A stretch of DNA of 64,000 nucleotides from Linderina pennispora (lineage: Eukaryota > Kickxellomycota > Kickxellomycetes > Kickxellales > Kickxellaceae), in assembly GCF_002104995.1 (NCBI RefSeq), contig NW_024468269.1, positions 62,001 to 126,000 of the forward strand, in the 5' to 3' direction. A program made the translations under genes and the position numbers. Shown here in pieces: positions 12,148 through 23,638 of this stretch. The first letter of the stretch is position 1, and each line of letters opens with the position of its first letter. The notes under the pieces were generated by a model, which saw nothing but the letters and a program-made list of their open reading frames with translations, ran no database searches and had not been told where the DNA came from.

Positions 12148-14208
12148 GATATCGAACAGGGCGTTCGGGTTGACCTTGATGCCGGTAGTGCTGAGAATGT
12201 ACTCGGCCAGGTGGGCCTTGGCCTGCTGCTTGGCGGCCCACCAGCGCTCGCGGAAGTCGGCATCGTCGACCTTGGCCTCAATGGCCTTGATCTTGGTCAG
12301 CTCATTGATCCACGAGCTGTCGCCGACGACCTCGGTGATCAGCGCGCTCATGGCCGGGTTGCACTCGTTCATCCAGCGACGCGGCGGACACGCCGTTGGT
12401 CTTGTTGATGAACTTGTCCTCGCCCCTGCACCTTGACAAAGTCAGAGAAGATGGTCTGCTTGATGATGTCCGAGTGGATGGCAGCGACACCGTTGACCTT
12501 GTGCGAGCCGACGCACGCCAGGTACGCCATGCGCACCTGCTGCGGGTTCGACTCCTCGATGACGGAGATGCGGCGCAGCAGGTCGCGGTCGTTGGGATAC
12601 CAGCTTCTCGACCTCCTGCAGGAAGAACAGGTTGATGTCGTAGATGATGCCCATGTGGCGGGGCAGGATCTTGTCGAGCATGGGGACCGGCCACTTCTCC
12701 ATGGCCTCGGGCAGGATGGTGTGGTTGGTGAACGCAAACACGCGCTTGGTGATGTCCCAGGCGGCGTCCCACTCCAGGCCCTCCTCGTCGATGAGGATGC
12801 GCATCAGCTCGGGCACGCCCAGGGTCGGGTGGGTGTCGTTGAGCTGGATGGCGACAAGGTCGGGCATCTCGACCCAGGGCTTGCCGGTCTTCTTGAAGCG
12901 CGCAATAATGTCCTGCAGGGTGGCCGAGCAGAACAGGTACTCCTGGCGCAGACGCAGCTCCTTGCCCTCGTTGGTGTTGTCGTTGGGATACAGCACGTCG
13001 GTCAGAACCTGGGCGGCAACCTGGCCGCCGGTGGCACCGGCATAGTCGCCCGAGTTGAACTTGTTGAGGTCAAACAGGTGGTTGGTCTTGCAGCTCCACA
13101 GGCGGATGTTGCCGACGTTCTTGGTTCCGTAGCCCGGGACAGGCACATCAAATGCCATGGCGTCGTACACAACGTCGCTCTCCCACTTGAAGCGCCGCGG
13201 GTTGGTCGGGTCGTGCACCAGATGGCCGTAGAACTTGACCGGGTACGTGACGTCAGGACGCGGGAACTCCCAGGGGTTGGGGTGTCGAGCCAGCAGTCGG
13301 GCGCCTCGACCTGGTAGCCGTTGATGATCTGCTGCTGGAACATGCCGTACTTGTAGCGCAGCCCGTAGCCCCAGCCAGGGTAGTCCTTGCACGCCATCGA
13401 GTCGACGTAGCAGGCTGCCAGACGGCCGAGGCCGCCGTTGCCGAGAGCAGCATCGCGCTCCCTCGTCAATGATATCCTCGAGCTTGAAGGCCGACCTCGC
13501 CCAGCACCTTGGAGTACTCCTCGCGCAGGTTGACGCCAGAAGGGCGTTGTCAAAGGTACGGCCGATCAGGAACTCGAGCGACATGTCAGTAGATGCGCTT
13601 GGCATTGATGCGGTCGTGATACTACACAGATGTGACAGGTGGGACACGTTGCTTAGTGACCAGCGATGGCATTAGCGGCACCATTCTCTTTCGGCCAATT
13701 GCCGCTTTTGATGCAGCCGATTTTCTCTGGCTGTTGCCAGGGCGAGGGCTGGTGATGCACACACCGCCGCAAACGTCATCATTCTCCGTGCAGATGTGTG
13801 CGCAAATGCATTGTGCATAGCCACTTACCTCGTTGGTCAGGTTCCAGCGCTGCAGCAGACGGTCGCGGACGGCAAAGGCGCTGGCCAGGTAGGCGTGGGC
13901 CGAGTCGATGCTGGAGGGGGTGCGCAGAAAGGTGGCCGACAGGTGCATGATGACCGTGTTCTTGATGGTGACCAGATCGCGGGCAGCTCGTAGTGCGTGT
14001 AGTCACGGAACTCGGCATCGCCGTGGCTGGGGGTCTTGGGCTGGCCGGCCGAGCCCGCCAGCAGCTCCTTGAGGGCGGCGCCAGAGACGACGCGCTTCAG
14101 GGGAGTCGGCAGGGTCGCCACGGGCACATCAGACTGGACGCCTGGGGTGGTGGCCTTGGCAGTCGACAGAGGAATAGTAGTGCTAAAGTATCCGTTATCG
14201 AGCGTCAT
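11329..14208 (-). CDS. GPH1: Glycogen phosphorylase, with several one-base frameshifts
   Basis: Releases glucose-1-phosphate from glycogen (GT35, PLP-dependent, cytosolic). ATG at 14208 (MTLDNGYFS) is chosen because an N-terminal tail precedes the conserved core. Exon 1 ends at 13829 and one intron of 207 nt (13622-13828, GTAAGT...GTAG) leads to exon 2 with [12 protein letters not shown]. The order is that of the family: [66 protein letters not shown], the C-terminal PLP-site motif [15 protein letters not shown] with the Schiff-base Lys, and ending [13 protein letters not shown]. About nine single-base breaks are visible (near 13985, 13587, 13540, 13495, 13460, 13285, 12598, 12425 and 12375). 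They sit largely in runs, for example CCCC for CCCCC near 13285 and extra G near 12425. All domains are otherwise intact, so consensus errors are likelier than a pseudogene. Confidence 0.93.
13622..13828 (-). other. Intron of the glycogen phosphorylase gene
   Basis: The 5' site GTAAGT follows NLTNE and the 3' site GTAG precedes [11 protein letters not shown]; joining the exons keeps the conserved segment continuous. It is the longest intron I could define on this gene. Confidence 0.8.
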
Positions 14209-15661
14209 AATATGAAAAAGGCGGAGGGCGGTTAGCAGAATGAGCGTGTAATGAAAGAGTGAGAGGGAAGCGAGGGAAAGAAGGAGGCGCCAGCTGTTCA
14301 TATGTGCAGTGTCGAAAGAGCCACAGCGTTCATGTACTCAGCTAGAAGGCGTGTGCTCCCCCCGCCCCGCTGCAGGATGTTGAATGCGATGCAAGAGAAC
14401 AACCGGGATGGGAGGGCCTCATGACTGGAACGAAATCTGCACAACCGGCATCCGATGCTCCGTGACAGGGGAGAGCCCTCCTCGCGGCTGCGCTCAGCGA
14501 TTCTCTCCTCTACATACACCGCAGACGTGTGACTTGCACGAGAGAGCCACGCACACATACACGCAGGAGGACGAGGCGAGCCCCTCCCCTCCACGCCGTG
14601 TAGTAGAGAGATCCACAGCTGCTGCTGCGTGACCTGGATGGCAATGATTGCAAATCAAGGATGTTCCAATAGAGAAATACGCCGGACTCCTGGACAGCAT
14701 ATATGCCCGCCCAAGCGACGCTGCAATGGAGGAGAGGGACGGAGGGACATCACCGAGTAAGAAAACAGGCCCGCAGGCGAGGGCTGCGCCTTGCGTGCTT
14801 GGATCGGGGGGCGGCGGGACATGTGCATTGATGCATGCACAGGCATTGGCGCGCTGCAGAGCAGAACAAGATGCCAGATTCTTACCTAGGGTTCCTGTCC
14901 ATCTTGAAATATAGAGAGAGAAATAGAGGACGTGTATAGAGTGTGCTTGGAAATAAAACAAAAAGGCGGGAGGAGATAAAAAGGATTCTGCTGGTATCAT
15001 GGCCGAGGTGTGGTGGGTCATGCTGCCCTTTTAAAGAAATCTCGGGCGGCCCTCCCCACACACCCGCTCTGGCAATGCGCGCGGAGCAACTATGCTCGAC
15101 CGCAACCTGTCGCTTCTCGGAGCAGGCATGCGAGATGTAGGGCGAGCAGGAGTGGTGGAGGGCTTGTGCTGCGTGTGCGGGCCCGCAGAAGGGACACACT
15201 TTTCATGCGCTGGCCCGCCCCCAAAATAGAGATGGGAGAGTACGTCCTTCTAAAACAGGCCCGAGGAGACAGTGCGAGTGCTGGAGATCAGAGAAGGTCT
15301 CTCGTCCCACTTGCAAAAGAAGACCAAAGCGGTCGCGGCTCTAGCTTGCAGCAGGCAATCGATCTGTGCCATCGATTGCAACTGCAGCGCACCAGGGTTG
15401 GGGGAGCGGCAGTGGTGTTCACTCGGGTCTGGGAAGACGTCGGAGTGGGCCCGAGTTCCAAATAGCCATTGGGCAAAACACGCCGCCTGGCTGGGCAGGC
15501 GAGGCATTGCGCCCGCTTTTTGATAGGGCTCTGCAGTCAATCACTTCTGCAGGCTGTTCCCGAAGCGGGCAACGGCGCGAGCCAGCGCCTACCGATAACA
15601 CACCCAGCTACACATGGCGCCATGGCACCTGGTCACAGTTGGTCAGTGCCTGAGCAGCAAT
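14209..15661. other. Upstream region of the glycogen phosphorylase gene, no gene seen
   Basis: This 1.45 kb separates the phosphorylase start from the 3' end of the PLP homeostasis gene. Purine-rich (14205-14290) and pyrimidine-rich stretches next to the ATG fit a 5' leader. Overlapping short frames on both strands show no conserved motif. Confidence 0.4.
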
Positions 15662-16372
<711 letters not shown>

Positions 16373-16708
16373 TCTCAGAATCGAATACGTGCAGCTTGCA
16401 AATTGGTTGGCGATTGGCGGTCTGGTGCAGAGAATGCGCAACGACATGCGGAGAAAAAAGAGTATGTTCAGAAACGTAGGAGTGTGAAAAGCCGCTACGG
16501 CCAGGCTCCGACAATGGCGCTGCCGCTGCTGTGGCCCAGCCTATCAAGCCGCAGCGAGCGAGGCATCCAATTGCATGGCCTTCATAATCGCGCCCCTCCA
16601 CCTGCCTGTTATCTTTGCCAGCGCTCGTTTTCCAGCTGACGCCCTTTCTGCTTTCATCTACCATCCGTTTCTACACCAAACCGCGCTACCAAAAAGCACT
16701 GCCCCACC

Positions 16709-18517
16709 ATGCTTCTGGCAGGACCGAGGGGCACACAACCAGCCATGGCGGCATTCCGACTGCTCAGCTCCCGGGCACGCCTTCTCCGCGCCAAACAACC
16801 ACGCCGCATGCACACCAGCCAGGCAGACGTCCTCGAAAGCAGCATTCTGCAGTCAAAGCGCTTCCGCCGCACCGCAATTGTTACCGGTGGAGCCCTGGCA
16901 CTCGGCAGCTACACAGTCTACAACTACGACACTGCGTACCTGGTGTTTGCCAGTCTGCAGCGATGCTCGGTGGCGGCTAGCGTCACGTGCAAAGTAGCGT
17001 ACGACTACCTGCGCCACTTCCCAGAACTGCCCAGTGAGCCGGTGAGTGCTGCCGAGATGCAGCAGATCCTCGACCAGCGGTCGCTGGTGCACCAGCGGAG
17101 CGCCGAGCGCGTCAAACTCGCGCTGATGAAGAATGGCGGCGTGTATATTAAGCTGGGGCAGCACATTAGCGCCATGCAGTACGTGCTGCCGCTCGAGTGG
17201 TGCTCCACAATGCAGGCCTTGCAGGACCAGAACACAGCCAGCTCCCTCGACGACGTCAATAGTGTGATCCACAGCGAGTTCGGCCAAGCTATCGACGACA
17301 TGTTCAGCGAGTTTGATCCGACGCCCATCGGCGTGGCCTCGCTGGCGCAGGTGCACAGAGCCGTGCTGAGATCGACTGGCCAGCCCGTGGCCGTCAAAGT
17401 ACAGCACCCGACGGTGCGCAAGTACAGCGACATTGACATTGCAACCGTCTCGGTGATGTTCGAGTTCATCCACAGCATGTTCGCCGACTTCAAATTCATG
17501 TGGCTCAGCGCCGAGATGAAGGAGAGTCTGCCCAAGGAGCTGGATTTCCGCAGCGACAAAAACAACGCCGAGCAGGTCCTCTGGAACTTCTCAAAACGGC
17601 CCGACATTCCGCTGGCCGTGCCGCGGATGATCCAGGCGTCGGAGCGCGTCTTGATCATGGAGTACGTTGACGGCAAGCGGTGCGACAGCCTGGAGTATCT
17701 GAGGCAGCACAACATTGATCCAGCTGAAGTCTCCAAGCAGATTGGCAGAGTCTTTGCCGAGATGACGTTTGTCGACGGATTCCTGCACTGCGACCCACAC
17801 CCAGGCAACATGTTTGTCAGGCCTCGCGACAGATCCGAGACCGCCCACGGCCACAATTTCGATCTGGTTCTGCTGGACCACGGGCTGTACCGCCAGCTGC
17901 CCCCACGGTTCCGCTACGAGTACGCCGAAATGTGGCACGCCATGATGCGCGGCGACCAGGAGCAGATCCGGTACTGGTCGAAGCGGCTATCGGGCACTGA
18001 CCTCTACAAGCTGTTCTCCACCATCCTGACTGGCCAAAACTGGGACACCATTGAAAACAAGGCGCTGGCGTCTACGACCGAGCAGGCGTCGTTCAGCATG
18101 GACACGATGCTGCAGCAGCATCCGAACCTGATCGCTCAGATTACTGAAGTGCTGGCATCGGTGCCGCCTGTCCTGCTCTTGGTGCTCAAAACCAACGACC
18201 TGCTGCGCATGGTCGACCAAAAGCTGTTTGCCGACCAGCCGCCGGCCGTGCAGCAGCATGCTCAGCTGAAGACATGGACCCGTCTCAGCCACTACTGCTT
18301 AATGTCAATCCGCGACACCCGTGCAGTGGAGATCCGCCAGTCCGGCTCACGCTTCAGCGTCCGACGTCTAACAGGCATACTGGCCAACTGGATTGGGTTC
18401 TGGGCCCAGGACACGGCGCTGTGGGCATTCGATCTGTTCCTGTCGTTCGAGGATATGCTTATCCGGTTCAAGTCCCTGCTGAAAGCCCCGTTTCTAAGAT
18501 TTTCGGGCGCGCCATAA
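16709..18517 (+). CDS. ADCK1/MCP2-type UbiB (ABC1) kinase-like protein, mitochondrial
   Basis: Atypical kinase of the ABC1/COQ8/UbiB group; the ADCK1/Mcp2 (Cqd2) branch affects coenzyme Q distribution and mitochondrial lipid balance. The intact 602-residue frame starts at a CACC-ATG. The first 40 residues are Arg/Ser-rich with no acidic residue up to Asp41, a mitochondrial presequence, followed by a hydrophobic segment (about residues 50-65). Family marks: GGVYIKLGQHIS (KxGQ, near 147), GVASLAQVHRAVL, VAVKVQHP with the kinase Lys (near 230), LPKELDFRSDKNNA, the catalytic GFLHCDPHPGNMF (near 360) and VLLDHGLYRQL (DHG in place of DFG, near 389), as usual for this branch. It is divergent from the PLP homeostasis gene and 101 bp upstream of the HROB-like gene on the same strand. 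The frame shows no break. Confidence 0.93.
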   Translation: MLLAGPRGTQPAMAAFRLLSSRARLLRAKQPRRMHTSQADVLESSILQSKRFRRTAIVTGGALALGSYTVYNYDTAYLVFASLQRCSVAASVTCKVAYDYLRHFPELPSEPVSAAEMQQILDQRSLVHQRSAERVKLALMKNGGVYIKLGQHISAMQYVLPLEWCSTMQALQDQNTASSLDDVNSVIHSEFGQAIDDMFSEFDPTPIGVASLAQVHRAVLRSTGQPVAVKVQHPTVRKYSDIDIATVSVMFEFIHSMFADFKFMWLSAEMKESLPKELDFRSDKNNAEQVLWNFSKRPDIPLAVPRMIQASERVLIMEYVDGKRCDSLEYLRQHNIDPAEVSKQIGRVFAEMTFVDGFLHCDPHPGNMFVRPRDRSETAHGHNFDLVLLDHGLYRQLPPRFRYEYAEMWHAMMRGDQEQIRYWSKRLSGTDLYKLFSTILTGQNWDTIENKALASTTEQASFSMDTMLQQHPNLIAQITEVLASVPPVLLLVLKTNDLLRMVDQKLFADQPPAVQQHAQLKTWTRLSHYCLMSIRDTRAVEIRQSGSRFSVRRLTGILANWIGFWAQDTALWAFDLFLSFEDMLIRFKSLLKAPFLRFSGAP

Positions 18518-18618
18518 CGCCATGATTGACACATTGCGCAGCCAGTTTCAGAAATGGCCAGATGCCATGTCTCTGGGTGAAACAGCTTTGGTGCTCTTTA
18601 ACTCCATATATAATCACC

Positions 18619-19998
18619 ATGTTCTCGTCTCTGCAGGATGCGATAAAGAAGTTGCATGAAAACAAGAAGCAGACGCAGCCGCCACCAGCAAAACGACCCG
18701 CTGTAGCCCCTACGGCAACGAGCAGCAATGCTGACGCCAGAGGTCAGGATGGCGCTTTGGATTTTGATCTGGGCACACTGGACGAACTGCACGGCGCTGA
18801 TGGCCTGCTCGACGGCCTGCTGGACGAAGACCTGGGGCTGGATATGCCTGAGCCCAGCCCGTCGCTGCGCCCACCACCCCCAGCGCTCCAGAAACGCATT
18901 CAGAGGCCAGTGCAGATATTGCCCTCAGCCCGCCCTGCTCCCAGACCGCAGTCGCCAGCCCCGAACCTCACCAATCAGCTCCACCCACCAGCATCCACAC
19001 CACACCGTCCAGTGCCCCACCAGTCACTGCAATTCACCACGCCACAGCGCCCGTCGCCCCCATCCCAGCCCAATATTGGGTCGCGGCCCTTCCGCAGCCC
19101 CTACTCGACCCCGCGCCCGCCCGGCGCCCGGCGCCCCGGCAGTGTTGTGCACCAGGTTGAATCGGTTGCCAAAACTCGGCCCACCACCACAGGCACGCCA
19201 GCCACAGGACCTGCGTCTACAGAGATTCCCGGACCCGCAGGATTAATTGGCAAGCAAGTGTCGTTGAGCTCGGTCACTCAGCGACCAGCACCCCAATTCA
19301 GGACACCGCTAACGAGGAAGGTCCGCAGCGAGTGTGCGGCAGATTCGGATTTTGCAAGCGACACATGGGTAGAGCTACTAAAGTTCCTGAAGATGCCCGA
19401 TTACAAGCCGTCAAATGCCGCCAGCATCACTGCAGATATCAATCACGCCAAGTGGCCCATCCGTACAGTCCTTCAGTACACCGAGACAAAGCGCGTGCCG
19501 ACGATGCTGGTGCGCATCAGCGACGTGCACTCGTCCGACGTTGACAGCAGCGCAGTACTTGTCGATCCCACCGGCGAAATACGAGCCTCAGTCCACAAGC
19601 AAGTCATGCGCAAATACGGCCAGTTTCTGACCGCTGACAGCTCTATCGTACTGCGCGATGTTGTGTCGATGAAGATGCCCGGCACCCCGCCGTTTCTGGT
19701 TGTCACGGAAGCGTCGATTGAGAAGATCTTTGCCCCAGACCACGCAAACCGGCCGGGCCAGATCACGGTGTCGCAGATGAACAGACCCATCAACCTGGTC
19801 ACGCAGGACTCGGTCCATCAGATGACAGCGGAGACACCCAGCAGGGCCTCAAAGCAGCCTGCACAGGAGAATCCGATGCTGGGATCCAAAGACCAGCAGC
19901 AGAAAGCCATAGACCTGGATACCGCACAGCCGGAACAGCCCGCAGATGACCTGTTTGATCTGGGCAGCATCGACATGAGCTTTTTCAACGACGACTAA
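18619..19998 (+). CDS. HROB-like homologous recombination OB-fold protein
   Basis: 459 residues from ATG 18619 ([17 protein letters not shown]); earlier in-frame codons contain no ATG and follow the preceding stop. The N-terminal 230 residues are low-complexity, Pro/Ser/Arg-rich with an acidic patch ([13 protein letters not shown]). The C-terminal part (about 250-385) holds the conserved module: a helical [20 protein letters not shown], then [41 protein letters not shown], and [20 protein letters not shown]...KIFAPD. This is the pattern of the OB fold of animal HROB (C17orf53/MCM8IP, DUF4539), which loads the MCM8-MCM9 helicase in homologous recombination. Many fungi lack MCM8/9, so function here is inference. 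The 3' end is only 17 bp from the convergent TRM7 stop. Confidence 0.75.
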   Translation: MFSSLQDAIKKLHENKKQTQPPPAKRPAVAPTATSSNADARGQDGALDFDLGTLDELHGADGLLDGLLDEDLGLDMPEPSPSLRPPPPALQKRIQRPVQILPSARPAPRPQSPAPNLTNQLHPPASTPHRPVPHQSLQFTTPQRPSPPSQPNIGSRPFRSPYSTPRPPGARRPGSVVHQVESVAKTRPTTTGTPATGPASTEIPGPAGLIGKQVSLSSVTQRPAPQFRTPLTRKVRSECAADSDFASDTWVELLKFLKMPDYKPSNAASITADINHAKWPIRTVLQYTETKRVPTMLVRISDVHSSDVDSSAVLVDPTGEIRASVHKQVMRKYGQFLTADSSIVLRDVVSMKMPGTPPFLVVTEASIEKIFAPDHANRPGQITVSQMNRPINLVTQDSVHQMTAETPSRASKQPAQENPMLGSKDQQQKAIDLDTAQPEQPADDLFDLGSIDMSFFNDD

Positions 19999-20015
19999 AA
20001 TATATTCCAGACATG

Positions 20016-20956
20016 CTACAGCGAGTTGTTGTAAAAGTTCGAGCGCTTCAGCTCCAGCGCCTTCTTGTACGGCGGGGTTGATCGGCGACTGGGTCGGTTC
20101 CCTTGACTCGTATGACGGCGTGCCCTCAAACTCCAGCCCGTACGTCCGGTCCGAATCAAACCCGCGCAGATCGCCGCACGCAACAAACGGAACGACCACC
20201 CTGTTGCTACCGACAATCGGGTTCTCCATGTTATATGGCACATCCATCAGCGGATTTGCCATGTTTGGCACGTAGTCGGCTGGCGGGTTGTAATCCAGAC
20301 ACACGATGAATGCCTCGATGCTCGAATTGCGCGACGATCTTGGTTTCGCCACATGCACCGTCTTAAAGAACACCTTGAGCTGCGCATACAGCAACGTAAC
20401 GTCCTTGCCGCGGAATATCTTGGCCACAAATGTCCCGCCTCTTCTCAGAATATGCGTCGTGATGTTCAGTGCTGCCAGAATCAGCTGCGCCTGGATGTAC
20501 TCGTCCAGGTCATGCAGACCCGTGACATCAGGCGCACCGTCGCTTACCACCAGATCTGCGCTCTCGCCGTCAAAGTGTCCGATGATCTGCTCCGCCGTTG
20601 TCAGCTTTGTAATGTCGCCTTGGATTTGGATCACGCCCGGCAACGGTGCCATGGCCTGCAGGTCCACTGCAACGATCTTTGGGTCCACATCACCCTGCCG
20701 CTTCAGCTTCTTGCTCAACACCTGCGACCAACTGCCAGGCGCTGCACATAGATCAACCGCTCGCGTAACACCTACTTCTGCACATTTAGTATTGCCCCCA
20801 TGTGCTTGAGAGAAGCGCTCCCTGTTTGTACCTACCGTCGAATATGTTGAACTCTTCATCCACTTGCAGCAGCTTGAACGCGCTGCGCGCTCTCCAGCCC
20901 TGCTCCTTTGCCAGCCGGTAGTAAACGTCACGCTTGTCCTTTGACGATTTGCCCAT
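20016..20956 (-). CDS. TRM7: tRNA 2'-O-ribose methyltransferase, TRM7/FTSJ1 type
   Basis: Methylates the ribose of anticodon-loop positions 32 and 34 of tRNA using S-adenosylmethionine. Exon 1 (20836-20956) encodes [20 protein letters not shown] and [23 protein letters not shown] 64-nt intron (20772-20835) is spliced at G|GT, and exon 2 starts [19 protein letters not shown]. The SAM motif, [18 protein letters not shown] and [13 protein letters not shown] (the RrmJ/FtsJ K-D-K-E type residues) are present. One extra C in a CCCC run near 20070 hides the true end, [14 protein letters not shown] and stop; without it the two exons sum to 292 codons. It is tail-to-tail with the HROB-like gene. Confidence 0.93.
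20772..20835 (-). other. Intron of TRM7
   Basis: GTAGGT at the 5' end and GTAG at the 3' end; joining makes [15 protein letters not shown] continuous, as in the family. 64 nt, typical of the short introns in this window. Confidence 0.85.
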
Positions 20957-21315
20957 TGTAAAAGACTGCAATTGTTGGAGAGAAAAATTGGTCGGAACGC
21001 TAAACTGTGAAGCGAGTCGGGGCTAGAGCCCAGCGCTTTAGTGAAAAATGTTTGACAAAATAGGAGCGGCTGAGCAGAGATCGGCTCGACTCGGCAAATC
21101 TCACATCGGCTCACCGCGTATATGGAGCGGCTTCGAGCAAAGACGCAATCTTTATATCGGTCCTAGGCCGTGAAGCCCCGTGGCAGATTCCCTGCCGCAT
21201 TATCGACTGTCTAAACCATTCTGACTAGCCGGGCTCGCATCACGAGCACCATAAATTTGGTATTAATACTAAGATATAACAACTACAAGAGAGTACAATG
21301 GAATCCTGGTGGCCT

Positions 21316-21480
21316 TTAGCGACTTTTTGCCATCAGCCAGAGGTACATCCACAGCGCCTGTTGGGGTGTGTACTGCCGTGCGCCTGTAATATACTGTGGG
21401 TTGGGATTCGGGATAGGTGCTGCAGAAACTGATGTAAGAAGCACAGCAAGCATAAGAGGGGAGATTTTGGCTACGTTCAT
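21316..21480 (-). CDS. Small predicted secreted peptide, 54 residues
   Basis: A complete small frame: ATG 21480, stop TAA 21316-21318. The first 20 residues are a textbook signal peptide (MNVAKISPLMLAVLLTSVSA, ending with small residues at the cleavage site). The mature part would start APIPNPNPQYI and is only about 34 residues, Pro/Asn-rich at first, then aromatic and hydrophobic (QQALWMYLWLMAKSR). There are no cysteines, so it is not a disulfide effector; it could be a signalling peptide or a membrane-active peptide. A TATA-like element lies about 90 bp upstream of the ATG. It is the first gene of the accessory minus-strand block with the RTA1-like and P450 genes. No family is recognised. 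Confidence 0.55.
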   Translation of the reverse strand: MNVAKISPLMLAVLLTSVSAAPIPNPNPQYITGARQYTPQQALWMYLWLMAKSR

Positions 21481-21566
21481 CTTCTAAAGAGCATACAGAT
21501 TGAGTTTATAGAAAAGGCTGATACGCATTTTTGTGGAAGCATAGCGAGCGAGTGCGGCAACAGCAG

Positions 21567-21576
21567 CATATATACT
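21567..21576 (-). promoter_or_regulatory. TATA-like element upstream of the small secreted peptide
   Basis: Reads TATATATGC-like on the minus strand, 87-96 bp upstream of the ATG at 21480, the same distance as the elements of the RTA1-like and P450 genes. Confidence 0.4.
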
Positions 21577-22207
21577 CTGTGGTAGGCAAGTCTGCGGAAT
21601 TTGAGGACAAAGATACTTTTATTCTGGGTGAAAGGCATCGCTTGGCAGAGCACAACACTGCAGCAGTGCCTTTGCATGTATCTCGAGTACAATAGCCTGT
21701 GTTTTAGGTAATTGCACCAACGCTCATGTATGGTGAGGAGTGGAGCTAATTCTGTAATTGTAACAAAAATGCCGCCAGGCAATCCCGCATGCTGCGCTAA
21801 TTGTACAATATCCGAGTTCCAAATTCAATATCGCAGGCGGTGTTTCATAACGTGATTACTTATTGTGCTTTGTGCATATCTTTCCCTTTCGACCAAATAA
21901 TCCATGCGCTGGTGTGATCCCACAGGGCATGTTGCGCAGACAGATATCCAATTAGGTGAGCATGTGCAAATGCGGCTATCCCTCCATGTGCTAATACTCC
22001 ATCCCCAACAAGCGTGACGAGTTCGAATCAGCGCTGGACAGTCGGAATTGCAAATAAATCAAATAGAACACAATGGATACGAGGAGAGAGATCATATCTC
22101 CCGCTTTGCGTGTATTGGAAGAGCTTGCCATGAATAACTTCGTTTCCAATCATCTATACACCTTGTATTAAAGAACAAACATGTATCAACCGAGAAATGT
22201 ATATGGG

Positions 22208-23027
22208 TTAGACAGAGATCATCGAAATAGCCTCCTCAGGAACACGGGGTGGGAAGTGATGCCCAACAAACCACAAAATGTAGATAACAAAACTGAACAG
22301 AATCGCCAGGCAGTCGAACACGTAGAACGCCCACTCGGCACTGTATATCTTTCCACCATACCCGTTAGCAAACTCTGCCACACGGTAGATGGATCGGACG
22401 TAGAGCAGAATAGTGGTGGCGATAATAACACGCATCAGCTTAATCTTGGCCCCTGTATCCGTCTTGTCCTTGGGCCCTGCACTGGACCACATACACAGCC
22501 GAGCGCTTGACGTAAATGGTAATTGCAAGGAAGCAGGCAAAGAAAATAAGCTGGACCGCCAGGCCAAACAGGGCAATGTACTTTCCCGCATTGCGTGTGC
22601 TCTCTGTCGCCTGCATGCTGCCGCCGGTCGCCTGGATCAGGAACGAGAATATGTCGCTGCCAAAGAAGAACCATGTGATGAACTTGGGCTTGAGCCAGAA
22701 CCGGTGTGCCGTCACGTTTGAGCGGCGCACGACCTCGCCAATTGTCTTGTAGTTGAACAGCGCCAGCGCATTGGGCGGTAGCAGCAGACACAGGTTCATG
22801 AAGACAAACAAGCCCAAGGATGTGTGGTAGATGAGAACGTTACGGACGATGTACCCGACGCTCTCTGCTACTGCGGTGCCGACCAAGATGTACATCCATT
22901 TCGGCGCGTTGTAGTGGATTGTCTGCCAGATGTGGATTGCAGCGATAATAGCAAATATACCTGCTGCTGCTCCAGGCACACCGTTGACAGGGTGATAGTC
23001 GAAAAGGTCTTGGACTGTGTATGCCAT
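22208..23027 (-). CDS. RTA1-like lipid-translocating exporter family protein, one frameshift
   Basis: Fungus-specific seven-helix membrane proteins (RTA1/RSB1 family) linked to export of sphingoid bases and resistance to toxic lipids. The frame starts at ATG 23027 with MAYTVQDLFDYHPVNGVPGA, then hydrophobic helices including GIFAIIAAIHIWQTI, WMYILVGTAVAESVGYIVRN, GLFVFMNLCLLLPPNALALF and FITWFFFGSDIFSFLIQATGG, all family-typical (the polar SD and QATGG signature included). Near 22485 one base too many shifts the frame; the continuation, AKIKLMRVIIATTILLYVRSIYRV and EWAFYVFDCLAILFSFVIY, holds the last helices including the conserved R-x-IYR-x-x-E. Net length 820 nt, one over a multiple of three, gives about 272 residues. 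Confidence 0.9.
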
Positions 23028-23110
23028 TGTAGAAAAGCTAGATGTACAATCTTGAAGCTGTCAGTGGATGAGTGAGGACATGTGAGGCTGATGGAAGCTA
23101 TATCAGCTTC

Positions 23111-23118
23111 TTATATAC
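23111..23118 (-). promoter_or_regulatory. TATA element of the RTA1-like gene
   Basis: TATATAAG on the minus strand about 85 bp upstream of the ATG at 23027. Confidence 0.45.
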
Positions 23119-23613
23119 CACATATTTTCCACACTTCTGGCCGCAGTCGTGTACCAGCGGTAGAACAAAGAAAATAGAGCAACAATATGTTTCTATTGCC
23201 AAGATCGCTAAGCAAGGTTTCCAAGAACTCGCAGGAAATTCCGCACAAATTTTCTATTACCTAAGGGCCATAGTGTGCCAAGGTCATCGCCTCGACAAAA
23301 TACCAAGATGGTGCGGAAAAACTGAGGCTGAGCTGCTTGGCGCCTTCTGAAATTGGACCACATACAGTCCATGTGTATGGGGTTGCTAGGGGGTTTGCAG
23401 GGTCTTGGCAAGGACCCCAAGCCCGCACATGCAAAACAATAGAAAATTCCACTATTTGTTGCCAAGCTTGCCGATTAGGTAAAAGCCACGATTGCACTAG
23501 GCATCAGCCAGTTCAAGCAAGTGTAAAACAGGAATTGCTCAAAAATGCATGTTCCTGGAATATTCTGGCTCTACCCCCATGGTGTTCAATTAACATTTAA
23601 CATTATTTAAATA

Positions 23614-23638
23614 TGCTGGTTGCTGGTTGCTGGTTGCT
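23614..23638 (+). repeat. TGCTGGT tandem repeat, three and a half units
   Basis: Three perfect TGCTGGT units followed by TGCT, in AT-rich sequence between the RTA1-like gene and the P450 relic. Confidence 0.8.

Noticed and set aside
11167..12408. 413-codon plus-strand frame rich in Asp, Leu, Val and Gly
   Set aside because: It is the mirror of the glycogen phosphorylase coding strand, a common effect of GC-rich third positions.
22021..22036. GAGTTCGAATC resembling a tRNA B box
   Set aside because: No matching A box or stems around it.
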